NCBI GenBank assembly: GCA_947579665.1
Contig: CANPUZ010000059.1
Location: 372,001 to 436,000, forward strand
Direction: 5' to 3'
Source of the DNA: Sympetrum striolatum
Taxonomy: Eukaryota > Arthropoda > Insecta > Odonata > Libellulidae
Length of the DNA stretch: 64,000 bases
The notes beneath the pieces are model-generated. The model saw only the letters and a list, made by a program, of their open reading frames with translations. It searched no databases and was not told the DNA's origin. A program made the translations under genes and the position numbers. Shown here piece after piece: positions 23,096-35,589 of this stretch (within the stretch, counting starts at the first letter, position 1; each line of letters begins with the position of its first letter).

Positions 23096-25109
23096 GAAAG
23101 CAATCGAGGAAGCTTTAACTGTATGGAACTCCATCCTAATAAATGGGTGGAAATAACTTATGTGTTTTGACCAACCGCATCCCTGCAGAACCCAACTGAA
23201 AAATAAACCTCACCCATACAATAGCTCAGGCAGTAAAATCCAGCTCGCATCATCCTTCTAGCCCCTTTAATGCGAGTAGAACTTTAACATCAATTAAGAA
23301 TACCCTTGTGTGCGAAAATTTAATCCTAACCAAATCCGACAAAAGAAAGTGCATGGTGATTATGAAGAAAGACGACTACATCGGTAAGTGCCAAACCTTT
23401 TTTCTGGAAAACAATATAGTGACCGTTCCGGACCCAACTATGTGTTTACAGAAGAAAGTGAAACGTTTAGTGAATAAGTGCTCCCTTTTTACACCAAATA
23501 ATTCTTTTAAGGCTATCAACTCAAACTCTCACCCCCTAGACTGTATGGACTCATTAAACTTCATAAACCTGGTATGCCCATTCGCCCTGTGGTTTCTTGT
23601 GTATCTTCACCTACGCACAAACTTGCTTCAATAGTGAATAATTTACTAAAGTGCATAACCAATTTCTCGCCTAGCTACAGTGTAAAGAACTCGATTGACA
23701 CAAAAACTTAAAAACCTTAAACTGTGATTATTCTAAATTTGTGTCCTTTGATGTTAAAAATTTATTTACCAGTATTCCGAAATGTGATGTTCTAAATTAA
23801 ACAAAAGAAATGTTATTGAATCTTAATATTGATATGTGTGTAATTACGGATTTGCTCTCTCTTGTTGATATTTGCATATCTTGTAATTATTTTTTTTTTC
23901 AATTCCACATTTTATAACCAACCAGATGGCTTGAATATGGATTGCCCCTTATCCCTTTTGTTATCTGAAATATTCATAAAAAATTTGGAAACAAGATTAT
24001 TTAGCAGTGATAATCTCCTGATAAAACATGTTAACACCTGGCTAAGATATGTGGATGACATTTTCTGTTTATGGAATGGTTCTTTAAGACAGTTAAACAT
24101 GTTTTTGGATTACTTTTACTCGTTACATCCCAACATCAACTCCTCTTTAGAACTAGAATCTGATAAACAACATAATTTCCTCGATATCACATTATCAAGA
24201 TAAGAAAACACGGTTGAGTTCTCCATTTATCGCAAACATACATACACTAATCACACGCTAGTTCCCATCATCCCACAAAACATAAACACGCAGCTTATCA
24301 TAGCCTAATACACAGACTCATGCAAATTCCCCTCGATCTCGAAAATTGCACACGGGAATTAAATATCATCAAAGAAATAGCCATCGCCAACGGTTACACC
24401 GATACACTAATTGACACGATTCACACACGAAAACTAAGAAAACTAAACATATCCAAAATATACCCCACTTTCCCAAACACGGTAAATTCAATTTGGGTGA
24501 AACTCCCTTTTGTAGGCCCCCTTTCTTACAACATTTCTAACCTTCTCACTCCCTACAATGTCAAGCCCGCATTTAAAAAACACACACAACTTAGGTAAAA
24601 TACTTCTTAATAATAAAGATACTTTTAACCATAAACGAAAAAGTGGCATTTACAAATTACACTGCAACGATTGTGGGGCAATTTACTTAGGTCAGACGTC
24701 CCACAATTTACAAATAAGAACCAAAGAACACTTCAATTCATTCCGTAACAATACACAGGCATCACATTTCGCAAAACATCTAGATAACAATCACACTTCA
24801 GATTTCTCCTCTACTCTATTACATTGTGAACACAAAGGACGCAAACTAATACACCACTTAAAAAACAATTACACACTCACTAACATCCATCTTTTCCCTA
24901 ATTATTCTCCCCTGCTCTCCATTGTTAAACTGCTTCCCCTTCCTCCTCCCCCATAGCTTCTGTTTGTTGGCTGGTTTTTGTACCTTGTGTGTATATATAT
25001 GTGTACTCCTGTATTACTCATCGCTTGATAATGGACTAACGTCCGAAACCGGTCGCGGTATTAAAAACTTTTTAAAGTGGGATTTTTGCAAAGTTATTTC
25101 CACCCATTT
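23096..25109 (+). mobile_element. Penelope-like retroelement (degenerate, full ends)
   Basis: Flanked by a 12-bp direct repeat ATCTCTTTGAGT (23,084-23,095 and 25,110-25,121). A 19-bp perfect inverted repeat lies near its ends (23,140-23,158 and 25,092-25,110), fitting the inverted partial terminal repeats of Penelope elements. Coding pieces in order: N-terminal LTKSDKRKCMVIMKKDDYI (23,320-23,375), YGLIKLHKPGMPIRPVVS (about 23,545), FDVKNLFTSIP (about 23,745), catalytic RYVDDIF (about 24,045), and a GIY-YIG endonuclease with SGIYKLHCNDCGAIYLGQT (24,640-24,705). At least four frame breaks. The 3' end carries a hammerhead-like motif. Confidence 0.85.
25023..25055 (+). ncRNA. Hammerhead-ribozyme-like motif in Penelope 3' end
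   Basis: CTTGATAA, helix II GGAC/GTCC around a TAAC-type loop, GAAA, CC and GGTC. The core differs from CUGANGA at one or two positions, so activity is doubtful. Position and layout match hammerheads reported in Penelope-like elements. Confidence 0.45.
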
Positions 25110-25278
25110 ATCTCTTTGAGTATTCATGACTTTGAGTTATATAAGCTGTGATAGAAGCCTAATTTGTTTCCTATAAAGCCAAACATGAGAGAGGTAAGTG
25201 TGGATATTAATTCAGTAAAGTACATGTGCTGAATAATAGTGGTTTTATCAAGTATTTCAACTTAATTCTTGTGTGCAG

Positions 25279-25356
25279 GGTTAAAGATGCACGCAAAACA
25301 TTCCAGACCCAAGCATCGCAGAATTTGTCAGTCAGGGATTGGTCTTGGACAATCAG
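25279..25356 (+). pseudogene. Candidate ZAD-gene exon (78 bp) with stop at codon 2
   Basis: Bounded by the acceptor TGTGCAG and the donor GTAAAG. It is 78 bp, the same length as other middle exons of the cluster. In phase 0 it reads a stop at codon 2, then PDPSIAEFVSQGLVLDNQ. It lies 126 bp upstream of the next exon. Confidence 0.4.
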
Positions 25357-25482
25357 GTAAAGTGTTGAAGGAATTCTTAAATGTTCTCTTAGTTTGAAAT
25401 AATGCTGAACTTTTTGTCTGGATAGCTAGGTATTGCTGGATTGTTTCCACTTATGGATTAATGTTTTTATTCTCTCATTCAG

Positions 25483-25566
25483 ATGTTTATAAAGCAGGAA
25501 GAAGTCTATTGCAATATTTACGCTTTGGGAAATGCTGAAGAGGAAGCTGTAAAGAGCTACAACCAG
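25483..25566 (+). CDS. ZAD-gene middle exon (KQEE type), unit 2
   Basis: The 84-bp exon follows CATTCAG and is followed by GTAACA. It reads MFIKQEEVYCNIYALGNAEE then EAVKSYNQ. The hydrophobic-K-Q-E core resembles the exon VKQEESEM of the minus-strand paralogue (56,208-56,282) and fits the SUMOylation consensus. A decayed second copy starts at 25,647 (MFIKQEQVYC, then a stop). Whether the gene it belongs to is still expressed is doubtful, because neighbouring exons carry stops. Confidence 0.5.
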
Positions 25567-25646
25567 GTAACAAGTTGTTATTATCTGGCAGTATGAACTG
25601 ACTGCTTGAGGATTTTCATGGAGAAAATCTTTCTACGCAAACGCAG

Positions 25647-25730
25647 ATGTTTATTAAGCAAGAGCAAGTATATTGCAGCAGTTTTTAAACCCAAAATGCA
25701 GAGACAGACAGGAAAAACCCAAAGAAAAAA
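25647..25730 (+). pseudogene. Duplicate KQEE exon, decayed
   Basis: Preceded by ACGCAG. The first ten codons, MFIKQEQVYC, match the exon at 25,483, then a TAA appears four codons later. A local exon duplication that has lost function. Confidence 0.55.
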
Positions 25731-26370
25731 ACCTTATCAAAAGCCAGAGTTCAATCTATAGCAAGAGTGTGAGCAAAAGACACTTTGCATTGCATTGTTT
25801 GCCATGTTAAGAAACACATAATTACAAATTTATTGTTATTGTTTTAGGGATCCCCAAAGATGTATTTCTGTTGAAATCTCGGAGTAGAATTTTTTCATGA
25901 AAACATTGCCTTCTCTATAATATGTACATGGAGAAAGTAGAAACAGCTTTACAACTAAAATGAGAATATAGTTATGGGTATTTAAGAGTTCACTTGTATA
26001 ACTAGATTCATCAACTAACTTAGTTGGTTGATACTAATTTATCCATTAATCTATGTCAAAATATAAAATGATATACAATGTGATTACAAATTCATTTTAG
26101 TTCAGAACATAAACATCATAGAAATACATAAATACAGTATATCATTAACTTTAAAAAATCCTAAAAGTGACCTCATCTATATTGTTATTAATTTTTACAT
26201 TATATTGATCATGTTTGCTTTCCAAGTGTAAATCCGGGTTCACACAAAGTTAATCCGATGTTAGAGAAAATGGTATTTCATAAGTCTTGGCCTTAGTTTC
26301 TGGTACTGGATTTTAATGAATAGAAAATTTTTCACTTGTAATTTCATACAGGATACAGGAAAATAGATTT

Positions 26371-26439
26371 ACTGTATATGCCTGCGTATTAGTCGACCCC
26401 TAAACTTTTGAGGTGAATTTCAGGTTTAGCCATGTTCAG
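26371..26439 (+). repeat. Repeat P, left part (split by hAT-like element)
   Basis: Starts ACTGTATATGCCTGCGTATT and continues GTCGACC. The same sequence continues after the inserted element at 30,325 and recurs near 49,680-49,830. No coding sequence. Confidence 0.5.
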
Positions 26440-26692
26440 CTGGGTGTCCCAAAAAAAATGGGAGACCAGGTTAATGGGCAATTAACTAACGGATTCTCAC
26501 GAATCTTTCAGGGCACATCCTTTGCTTAAAAATAGTGGACATATTTCTGGCTGTTTAACTCAATGTGCTTTTGTTTATAAAAAAATTAGGAACTAAATAT
26601 CAGAGCTAGGCAACAACGCCATACACCTATATTGCTCGAGAAAATAGGAATTTTGTTTTCTTCCATTTCGTTCTCTGATAACTTATCTTTTT

Positions 26693-26821
26693 ACTTTCTC
26701 CATATATGAAGTATAGAGAAAGTATTGTTTTCATGAAAAAATTCGACTTCGAGATTTCGACGGAAATACATGTTTTGGGGTCCCTAGAACACGTTTTGAC
26801 CATTTTCGGAATGATGTCTGT

Positions 26822-26860
<39 letters not shown>

Positions 26861-27691
26861 TGATAGTGGGCGCTCTAACGTGAAAACTATAAGTCGTATC
26901 AATACCAAACTTCATATATAGTACTCTGGTGTGTGCTGTCAGAGTTGATTAGTTTTTGGAGTAAATCGGTCATCCGAAAGTCGAGCTTTATTCATTAAAG
27001 CTCATTTCCGGTTTTATAAATATCTCCATAAATATAATATATACGTATATTGTATTACTTATAAAAGTTTTAGAAACTGTAATTTACTATAACTTTTGTA
27101 TTCAACATATTTTTGTATCACCGGTTAATTAGGAGTTATTCGTGAAATACTGATAAACCGGAAGAAGATGATTATGTACTTTGTGGGCGCTCTAACATGA
27201 AAACTATTTGTCGGATCAACACCAAATTTCATATATAGTAGTTTTATTACAGTCGTTAGAGTTGATTAGTTTTTGGAGTAAATCGGTCAACCGGAAGTCG
27301 AGCTTCATTCTTCAATGCTCATTTCCGGTATCAAAATATCTCCATAAAAATCATATTTAGGTATATACTATTATTTATAAAAGTTTTAGAAAATGTAATT
27401 TAATATTACTTTTGTAGAAAACATATTTTTGTGTCACTAATTGTGTAGGAGTTATTTGTGAAATACTGATAAACCGGAAGTTGCTGATTATGTACGTTGT
27501 GGGTGCTGCGGGCGAAAGGCCAATTTCATCGTTTTTCATCGAATATGTCCCAAAGACATTATTTATAATGTTTGTGACGTCAAAGATAATATGAATGAAA
27601 TTAATCACTTATCTTCCAAGTTTAGATTGAATATAGAGTTCGAAAATACTGTCGTAGATTAATATTTACATCTTATATATATGGAGAAAGT
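26693..27691. repeat. Repeat SP with terminal inverted repeats and internal 317-bp tandem units
   Basis: Ends are ACTTTCTCCATATA and TATATGGAGAAAGT. A unit of about 317 bp, starting GTGGGCGCTCTAAC, begins at 26,866, 27,183 and (diverged) 27,499. A second copy without the tandem expansion runs from 43,528 to 46,410, interrupted by a piggyBac. No coding sequence; probably a non-autonomous DNA element. Confidence 0.7.
26819..26859 (+). repeat. (TG)n microsatellite
   Basis: About 40 bp of nearly pure TG repeats inside repeat SP. The cysteine/valine-rich frames through it are artefacts. Confidence 0.95.
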
Positions 27692-27785
27692 CATGTGCTG
27701 GCCACATCAGATTTTTTCGATTAAATATCATGTTGATACGTTCCAATCATTCCTTAATTTTGGTTTCTCTTTATTCTAATATCTG

Positions 27786-28919
27786 TTATATATAGATGCT
27801 TCTCCGGATTCATTCATGTATCTATATATATATATATAGAGAGGATACAAATTCACAGGCTAAACCACAAGCGTCATTGACTTAAAATTTTTACGACATA
27901 TTGGCCATAACGGGTAACCTCCAGAAAAATTGCGACTATGAACCTCAGTGTCATGGGTTTGATTCCAGAGGGCCCCAAAGACCAGATTTTTCCCGTTTAA
28001 ATGCATTGCTTTGATTTTCGGGTATTTTTAAAAAATACTGTCCGAATAGGAAGAGAATCAAAACTCAAGGAGCCTATGTATACAGTTATTATCTATCAAA
28101 AACATAAATTAATTTTAGTGGAAAATATCCTGGGTTCGATGCTAGGTCAAGGCAAAAATCTGCTGTTTAAAATGCATTGTGGTGAGTTTTATGATTTTTT
28201 TTGGACCCCTTCCTGATGGCATGGAAACTTGAAATTTGGCATGAAGTTGGAGATTATAAATTTATTTCATAAACAAATTTTACATATTCACTGATGGTCC
28301 TTGGTTCGATCCCAGAGGGTCATTCACATTCCTCAATGCATTTCTTATAGAGATAACAGAAAAAAGTTTTAGGTACTTCCCGGCATGATATCGACTTCAA
28401 AATTTGTATGGAATATGATGAAGTCCTAATAAGTCATACCGTGCATTCACAGCTACCAATATTTCCTGGGTTCGACACTAGGCGTCTCTACAATCAGTAA
28501 ATTTTCCGATTTTTAAGAATTAATTTAAACCCCTTCCCAATAATATTCAAACATGAAATTAGGCATGTAGATAGAGAACATAGATACATTTAAAAAAAAT
28601 GTTTTAGATTTTGAAGATCATCCTTGGTTCGAATCCAGAGAGCAATTTGCATTCGTGAAAAGTAGGACGTCGTTTAATGCAGTTGCAACCAATATTTCTG
28701 CTTGAATTTTTACACAAAGTAAGAGATGGTGATTTTCTGTTGTGCTGCATAGAAAGTATTTCCAGAAAGACCCAGGTTCGATGCCAGATGATTAAATGGA
28801 AGTGAATTCTAAGAATACTTTCAATCCTTTTTCTTTTTCTTTTTAGCACCGTCCCGAAATGATGCCGATATGAAATTAGTGTTGTCGATCTGCTTGCAGT
28901 ATGCAAGCTACATTTTACT

Positions 28920-28955
<36 letters not shown>
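27786..28955 (+). repeat. BB-family repeat, near full length
   Basis: Starts TATATATAGATGCTTCTC and ends with the hairpin GCTTGCAGTATGCAAGC (28,893-28,909), then about 35 bp of AT repeats (28,921-28,955). Six T-arm-like motifs (GGTTCGA or GGTTTGA followed by NNC) start near 27,956, 28,133, 28,303, 28,469, 28,625 and 28,774, spaced 149-177 bp. No frame longer than 100 codons; no protein recognised. Confidence 0.8.
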
Positions 28956-28956
<1 letters not shown>

Positions 28957-29800
28957 CTTCGTACAGAGGGCTAGATTGAAAAAAGCTGGCCAGAAATACA
29001 AAAGTGGATTTTGTTTGTGCTTACTTTGATACTTCGCTTAGTTAGTGCTGAATAAATTCCATATACAGCCATTACTATCATAATTAAGACAATTACTTTG
29101 ATTCCTTCACATTAATTTTATACAGGGGATTGAAGTCGACCTAATTTTCCACAAAATTCCGGTCATACATTTTTTGCAAAATTCTTAATCAAAACTGCAA
29201 GCAACATTTAGGAATTAGTAGCCTTTTTTGTATGGTCTAGCTATCAAATCCTTAATATCGAGCCCAAGTATCTGCTCACAGATATTACCATAGCTTTCTT
29301 GTAAATCTTCAAAGTTCAACTGTTTTCTTCCTTAACAAGCAGTTCATTGTATGGTAGTTAAATAATTAAATATACTAGTTGTATCCTTTGTTTTCTGTTT
29401 CGATCATTATTATTTAACTGACTTTCTATTGTTTTATTTAAGAGAAAGATATCTACAACATCATTTCAGTCAGAAGCAAGTCATTATTTGATCATCTTAA
29501 AATTGATGACTGTTTTCTCCTCCAAGAAAGAAGGTTTCGACGCTGAGGACAGTAAACGATACAACTGAAAGAGCGGTCAAGTTAATGCAAGACTTTTATG
29601 GTTTAATCACGGTTGGGGAGGAAAAAAAGCAATTTTTATTACGTTGTGTACAAGATCACCGGAAGATTTATTCTGACTGCGAACTTTAAAAAGAAATTTT
29701 CAAGGATAATGTTTTTTACAAGTTAGATAGTAAACATACATGATTAGGGAATATTGCTATTTTATTTACTAATACATTGAGTTCTGGAATCCTTCCATAA
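28956..29800. other. No gene seen (interior of element Q)
   Basis: AT-rich, without recognisable coding sequence. From about 29,810 the sequence shares blocks with 30,640-30,977 (for example AGGGTATGC and TTGGGACACCC), so it belongs to the Q family. Confidence 0.5.
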
Positions 29801-30445
29801 TAAATCAGTACAAATTTTCATTTCTCATCTTTGGCTTCTAGTCGGCACGGGTTACCATAACTCAATCTCAGTAATATTTATTATGTGAGTTATAAAGGCC
29901 AAACAGAAAAAAATATAGGGTATGCATATTTTAAGTCGCAAAAATATGGAAGAAAATAAATTCCTATGAATTCGAGAGATATTTAGCATTATGGGTGTAT
30001 AGCATAGTTGCCTAACTCTGATATTCAGTTGCTAATATTTTATAAACAAAAGCCCACTGAGTTGGAAGGCCAGGCATGTGCTCACTATTTTTGAAAGATT
30101 TGTGAGAATCAGTTTGTTAATTACCCATCAACCTAGTGTGTCCTCCTTGTCGGTACAAATTTTCATTTCTCGAAATTGTTTGGCATCAAGTAGGTTTCCA
30201 TAATCCAATCGCAATAATAATTACTAGGTAAGTTTAAAAGACCAAATAAAAAAAATAGAGGGTATGCATAATTTAATTCACAAAAAATTGTTTCCATTAT
30301 GTCTTGGGACACCCTAATGTTCAGTGAATAAGTTGACTCAAAAAAAAAGACAACACCACTTCCCCCAGCTCCATTTTATGGGAAGGAAAACTACGGTATA
30401 CATAAATATACGATAGCTTAAGGAATATTGACTGCATAAGATTAA

Positions 30446-30494
30446 GAAATTGCAGTCTTATTCCTCTTATTAAGAGGAATAAGACTGCAATTTC
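30446..30494. repeat. Perfect 49-bp palindrome
   Basis: Arms of 23 bp beginning GAAATTGCAGTCTTATTCCT around a 3-base ATT centre match perfectly. The related repeat-P copy near 49,850 lacks it, so it arose here, perhaps by template switching. Confidence 0.9.
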
Positions 30495-30639
30495 TCCCCT
30501 CTGCTTGACTATTACACAATTTTCTTTTGTTGATAACTTTCAGGCTACACAAATAAAAATGCATTAGGAAACAGAAACACAATGATAATAAAAATTACTA
30601 TAGAAATAATATAATAAACATAATTTTATATTAACTCGA

Positions 30640-30977
30640 GATCTATATTGGATTAAAAGTGTATGGTGTGGTTGCCTGACTCTGATATTCAGTTGCTATT
30701 TTTTTATAAACCAAACGCCATGAGTTAAACAATCGGAAACATGTCCACTATTTTAAAGCAAAGAACGTGCCCTGAAAGATTCCTGGCATTTCCCTTGTCG
30801 TTATATAAAAATATTCATTTTTGAAATTGTTTGGCATCGATTCGGCAGAGGCTAATATAATCCAATCGCAATTATATTTATTAGGTAAGTTAAAAAGGCC
30901 AAATAGAAAAAATTAGAGGGTATGCGTATTTGATTTTGCAAATAACATCTTTCCCTTATATCTTGGGACACCCTAAT
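30640..30977. repeat. Q-family fragment
   Basis: Similar to about 29,980-30,316, including a right end of TTGGGACACCCTAA. No left end or target duplication recognised. Confidence 0.55.
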
Positions 30978-31235
30978 ACACATCGATGATTATTATTTAG
31001 GAATATTATTTGTTGCTAGAGGAGTAAATAGTGATTGATGTTCGCTATTTTTTAATATAAGGTTATTAATACTACACCAGTTTTTCATACATTGAATAAT
31101 TAAGCAGCGTTGGAAAGTATATGAAAGTGTGACAGCAATCATCACACTGACGTCATCATTCATTACAGTTATAATATTTCTTTACTTATTTATTGCGTTT
31201 GAGATACGCAGTGCTATACAGGCAGCAACCCAGTT

Positions 31236-31370
31236 GGGGTAGTAGTAGTAGTATTGTTAAAAGTGCTTCGACAGCTTAGGTCATTTCGCACATTGGCTCC
31301 CACCGGGAATCGAACCCGGGACCGCTTTCACCAAAGGCAAACCCGATGTCCACATGACTATCCGGGAGCC
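31236..31370 (-). mobile_element. tRNA-derived SINE, minus strand
   Basis: Minus strand begins GGCTCCCGGATAGTCATGTG (tRNA-like acceptor stem and A box) and has a B box, GGTTCGATTCC. The head closes with GGTGGGAGCC. A short body follows, and the tail consists of TAC/TAG trinucleotides (31,238-31,252). Flanked by a 12-bp direct repeat AGCAACCCAGTT (31,224-31,235 and 31,373-31,384). Same family as 38,467-38,595. RNA polymerase III transcription is expected from the boxes. Confidence 0.85.
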
Positions 31371-32174
31371 TTAGCAACCCAGTTACGGAATCAACGTCTT
31401 GAATATGTTATCAAAGCAAAATAGAGATTTAAATAATAGAATGAGAAAATTATAAGAACACAAATACCCTGAAATCAAAATATTTAATGATGATTAACCC
31501 CTTCCCTGACGAATTATTTTGAGAATTCCGTTCAAAAAATGTCATATTTTTTTTTTAATTTTCGAATTGCTCTAGTAAATTTACAAAAGTTGATTAGGTC
31601 AATTTTTTTTCAAACTTATTTTTTTATTGTTATTCCACAGCGTATTTATTGTTAATTTTGACGCTCTTTCTCTATATTTAGAATTATTTCAATATTTTAC
31701 TACATATGAATGTTATTCTTACATATATTATAAAATATTATGTAAAGTTTATCTATATAACGTGTAATACAATTTTTGTTCATCAAAAATATACTTCAGA
31801 TGACTTTTTCTGTCATTATAAGAGAAAATGTGTTGTGGGTGGCCTATATTTCCTCAGAGCCAAAAATGCTGACTGATTTTAAAATTTTACTAATTTTTTC
31901 CTAAGCTTTCCTGTAAATTCCTATTTAGTTATTCTTCTTTAATTTGAGATAATTGTTATTTCCACGGGGTGGGAATCTTACAATTATGTTAATTTGAATA
32001 TGCTAATATATTAGCAATTTTACAAATATCTATGGTGAAACCAAAAAAAAAAACTTAAGTCTACTTTCAAATACTTCTTCTGAGAAATCATAGTTATACT
32101 ATTACATGGAACTACTAAAATACCATAGTTCATTTTTCAGTATGCAATAATTTATTACAAATTAAAGTTTTTTT

Positions 32175-33819
<1,645 letters not shown>

Positions 33820-33829
33820 GGCAAATTGA

Positions 33830-35090
33830 TTACACCAGATATAGCAAAAGTTATAACGAAGAGAAGATAAGGATCACGAAATCTCTAAGGATAATGCTAA
33901 AACGCTATCAGCAGAGAGAAGTAGGAATGCTAGACGTGTACGCTCGAGAGGACAACGAATAACTAAGAAAGCTTTGATGCCGTTTTGAGAGCAATTCTGT
34001 ATTTCCCCAAAATGGTGTGAATATTCCTAACGGTAGATCTTTTTGAGATTCATGGTTAGAAATGAACACCGGGAGTATTGACCTGAGAAAGGGATAAAGA
34101 CACCGGGTTGGGGGTGAAGACATCGTTCCATTGTCATTGTCACGGATCTTTTACCCACATTTCAAGCCAGGCGTCTTTCTATCCCTCTCCACAAGGATTA
34201 CCACTCGCACGACTTGTAAAGATTGACCGTTGGGTTTGGGTGAAGGACCCTTGGGTGGTCTGCGACGGTGTCTCGATTCCATAGACAATAGAAGGGAAGG
34301 AAATGAATGCAGACCAAGAAAATCTTGTGAATAGTGCCTCCGAACACAGCATGATAAACTCCATTCCTCTAAAGTAAAAAGGGGAAACCGCACTAGCAAG
34401 TGTGAACCTCTTTGTTGTGCCGCAAAGCTAAGGGGTCATGAAGCAGATTCAACCGGGAGGAAAGGAAATAAGACCGAGATCGTAACCCACAGTTGAAGTT
34501 CCAAGGAATTTGTTCTAGTGAGCCAAGGGAGTAATAATATAAAACAAGACTGGATTATTTTATATCTAATCCTGTTCTCGCATCCTACTTTCTCTAGGTT
34601 CAATAATACGTACCATGCAATTTCTTAGTACCTGAATCTCAAGACGGATTGAGTAATATTTATTTTGACGTACATATATTGATTGGTGGTTAGACTTCAT
34701 GATATAATGGATATCATCTTCATATACTGCTATAGAAAATCACATAAGAAATTAGATCAATAACAAAATTTTCAAAGACCTCCGTCTGTGCGTATGAAGA
34801 TCGCGGTCAGCGCGAGCGAAGAAATTATGTAAGCAATATCGATAAAGAGAAAGGATATACAAGATGATTGTATACGCATTGTATTTTTAGATCTCAAATA
34901 CGTATATTTACAGTGAGAAAATAAATAGAAGACATGTATTTCATACGTGAGTCACGAATAATGTATGAAAACATTTGTATGAAATATTACGGCAAAGACT
35001 TTTGAATCGAGTAAAATAATGTTCAAACTATCCGCTAGATGTACAAGGTATTCCATCCATATGCGGCATCTGGTAACAAAAAAGGTAACT
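33830..35090. other. No gene seen (piggyBac 5' region)
   Basis: Between the transposase start and the right end. It could hold promoter, untranslated sequence or an older insertion. Frames are short and unrelated to known proteins. Confidence 0.4.
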
Positions 35091-35094
35091 GCTT

Positions 35095-35205
35095 TGAGGT
35101 GACGAGATAATTCGTTCCGGACAGGAAGGAGGAAGAAAATTTCGGATAGGACGAGTTAACTCGGCCGCGTCGAAAAAGGAGCCACCTATTAGGACGAGTA
35201 TACTC
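35095..35205. promoter_or_regulatory. Subterminal palindromic motifs of piggyBac 1
   Basis: Three related motifs: GACGAGATAATTCGTTC (about 35,101), GACGAGTTAACTCGGC (about 35,149) and the perfect palindrome GACGAGTATACTCGTC (about 35,193). A related GACGAATTATTTTG lies just inside the left end (about 31,509). Likely transposase-binding sites, by analogy with subterminal repeats of DNA transposons. Confidence 0.5.
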
Positions 35206-35589
35206 GTCCGCGTCAGGGAAGCGGTTAAGAAGAAAAAAAAATAAAATATCACAAAATAAAACAATAATTTTGCTCTGTTTAAAAAATTTAAATTTTAAAA
35301 TATAATCAAATTGTTAATTTATGCATTAGCGTAATGATTTAGTGAAATAAAGGTTACTTTTCTCAAGATGGTGGATGTTTAGAACTGCACTCTCAGACAA
35401 AAATCATTGCCAATTCCATAACATGAGCGATAATAACAAACTTATTAAACATCTTAAAAGTCTACCTATTGCAATGTCATCTGTGAAAATTTCGTGCAAA
35501 TACGAGGGTTTTTAGGGGTAGAAAAAGGCTGAAGTAACTGTGGACCCTATTGAGAAAAATTCCAAATATAGCCATACACACCTAGGTGT

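Larger units (their letters stand above)
26440..30316. mobile_element. hAT-like element Q with nested insertions
   Basis: Ends are CTGGGTGTCCCAA (left) and TTGGGACACCCTA (right), inverted with respect to each other. The flanks are an 8-bp direct repeat ATGTTCAG at 26,432-26,439 and 30,317-30,324. An 8-bp duplication and this terminal style fit the hAT superfamily. It has no transposase, so it was mobilised in trans. It was itself invaded by repeat SP (26,693-27,691) and a BB copy (27,786-28,955). Related right-end sequence lies at 30,640-30,977. Confidence 0.6.

Noticed and set aside
26706..26921. Open frames through the TG microsatellite
   Set aside because: Cysteine/valine or histidine/threonine runs come from the dinucleotide repeat inside a non-coding element.
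28604..28906. 100-codon minus frame in a BB repeat (similar ones at 8,354, 41,019 and 42,362)
   Set aside because: Frames recur because the repeat recurs, but they are broken differently in each copy and lie on different strands relative to the unit, with no conserved start or domain.
31296..31370. A tRNA gene on the minus strand
   Set aside because: The body, trinucleotide tail and target duplication, and a second copy at 38,467, show it is a SINE.
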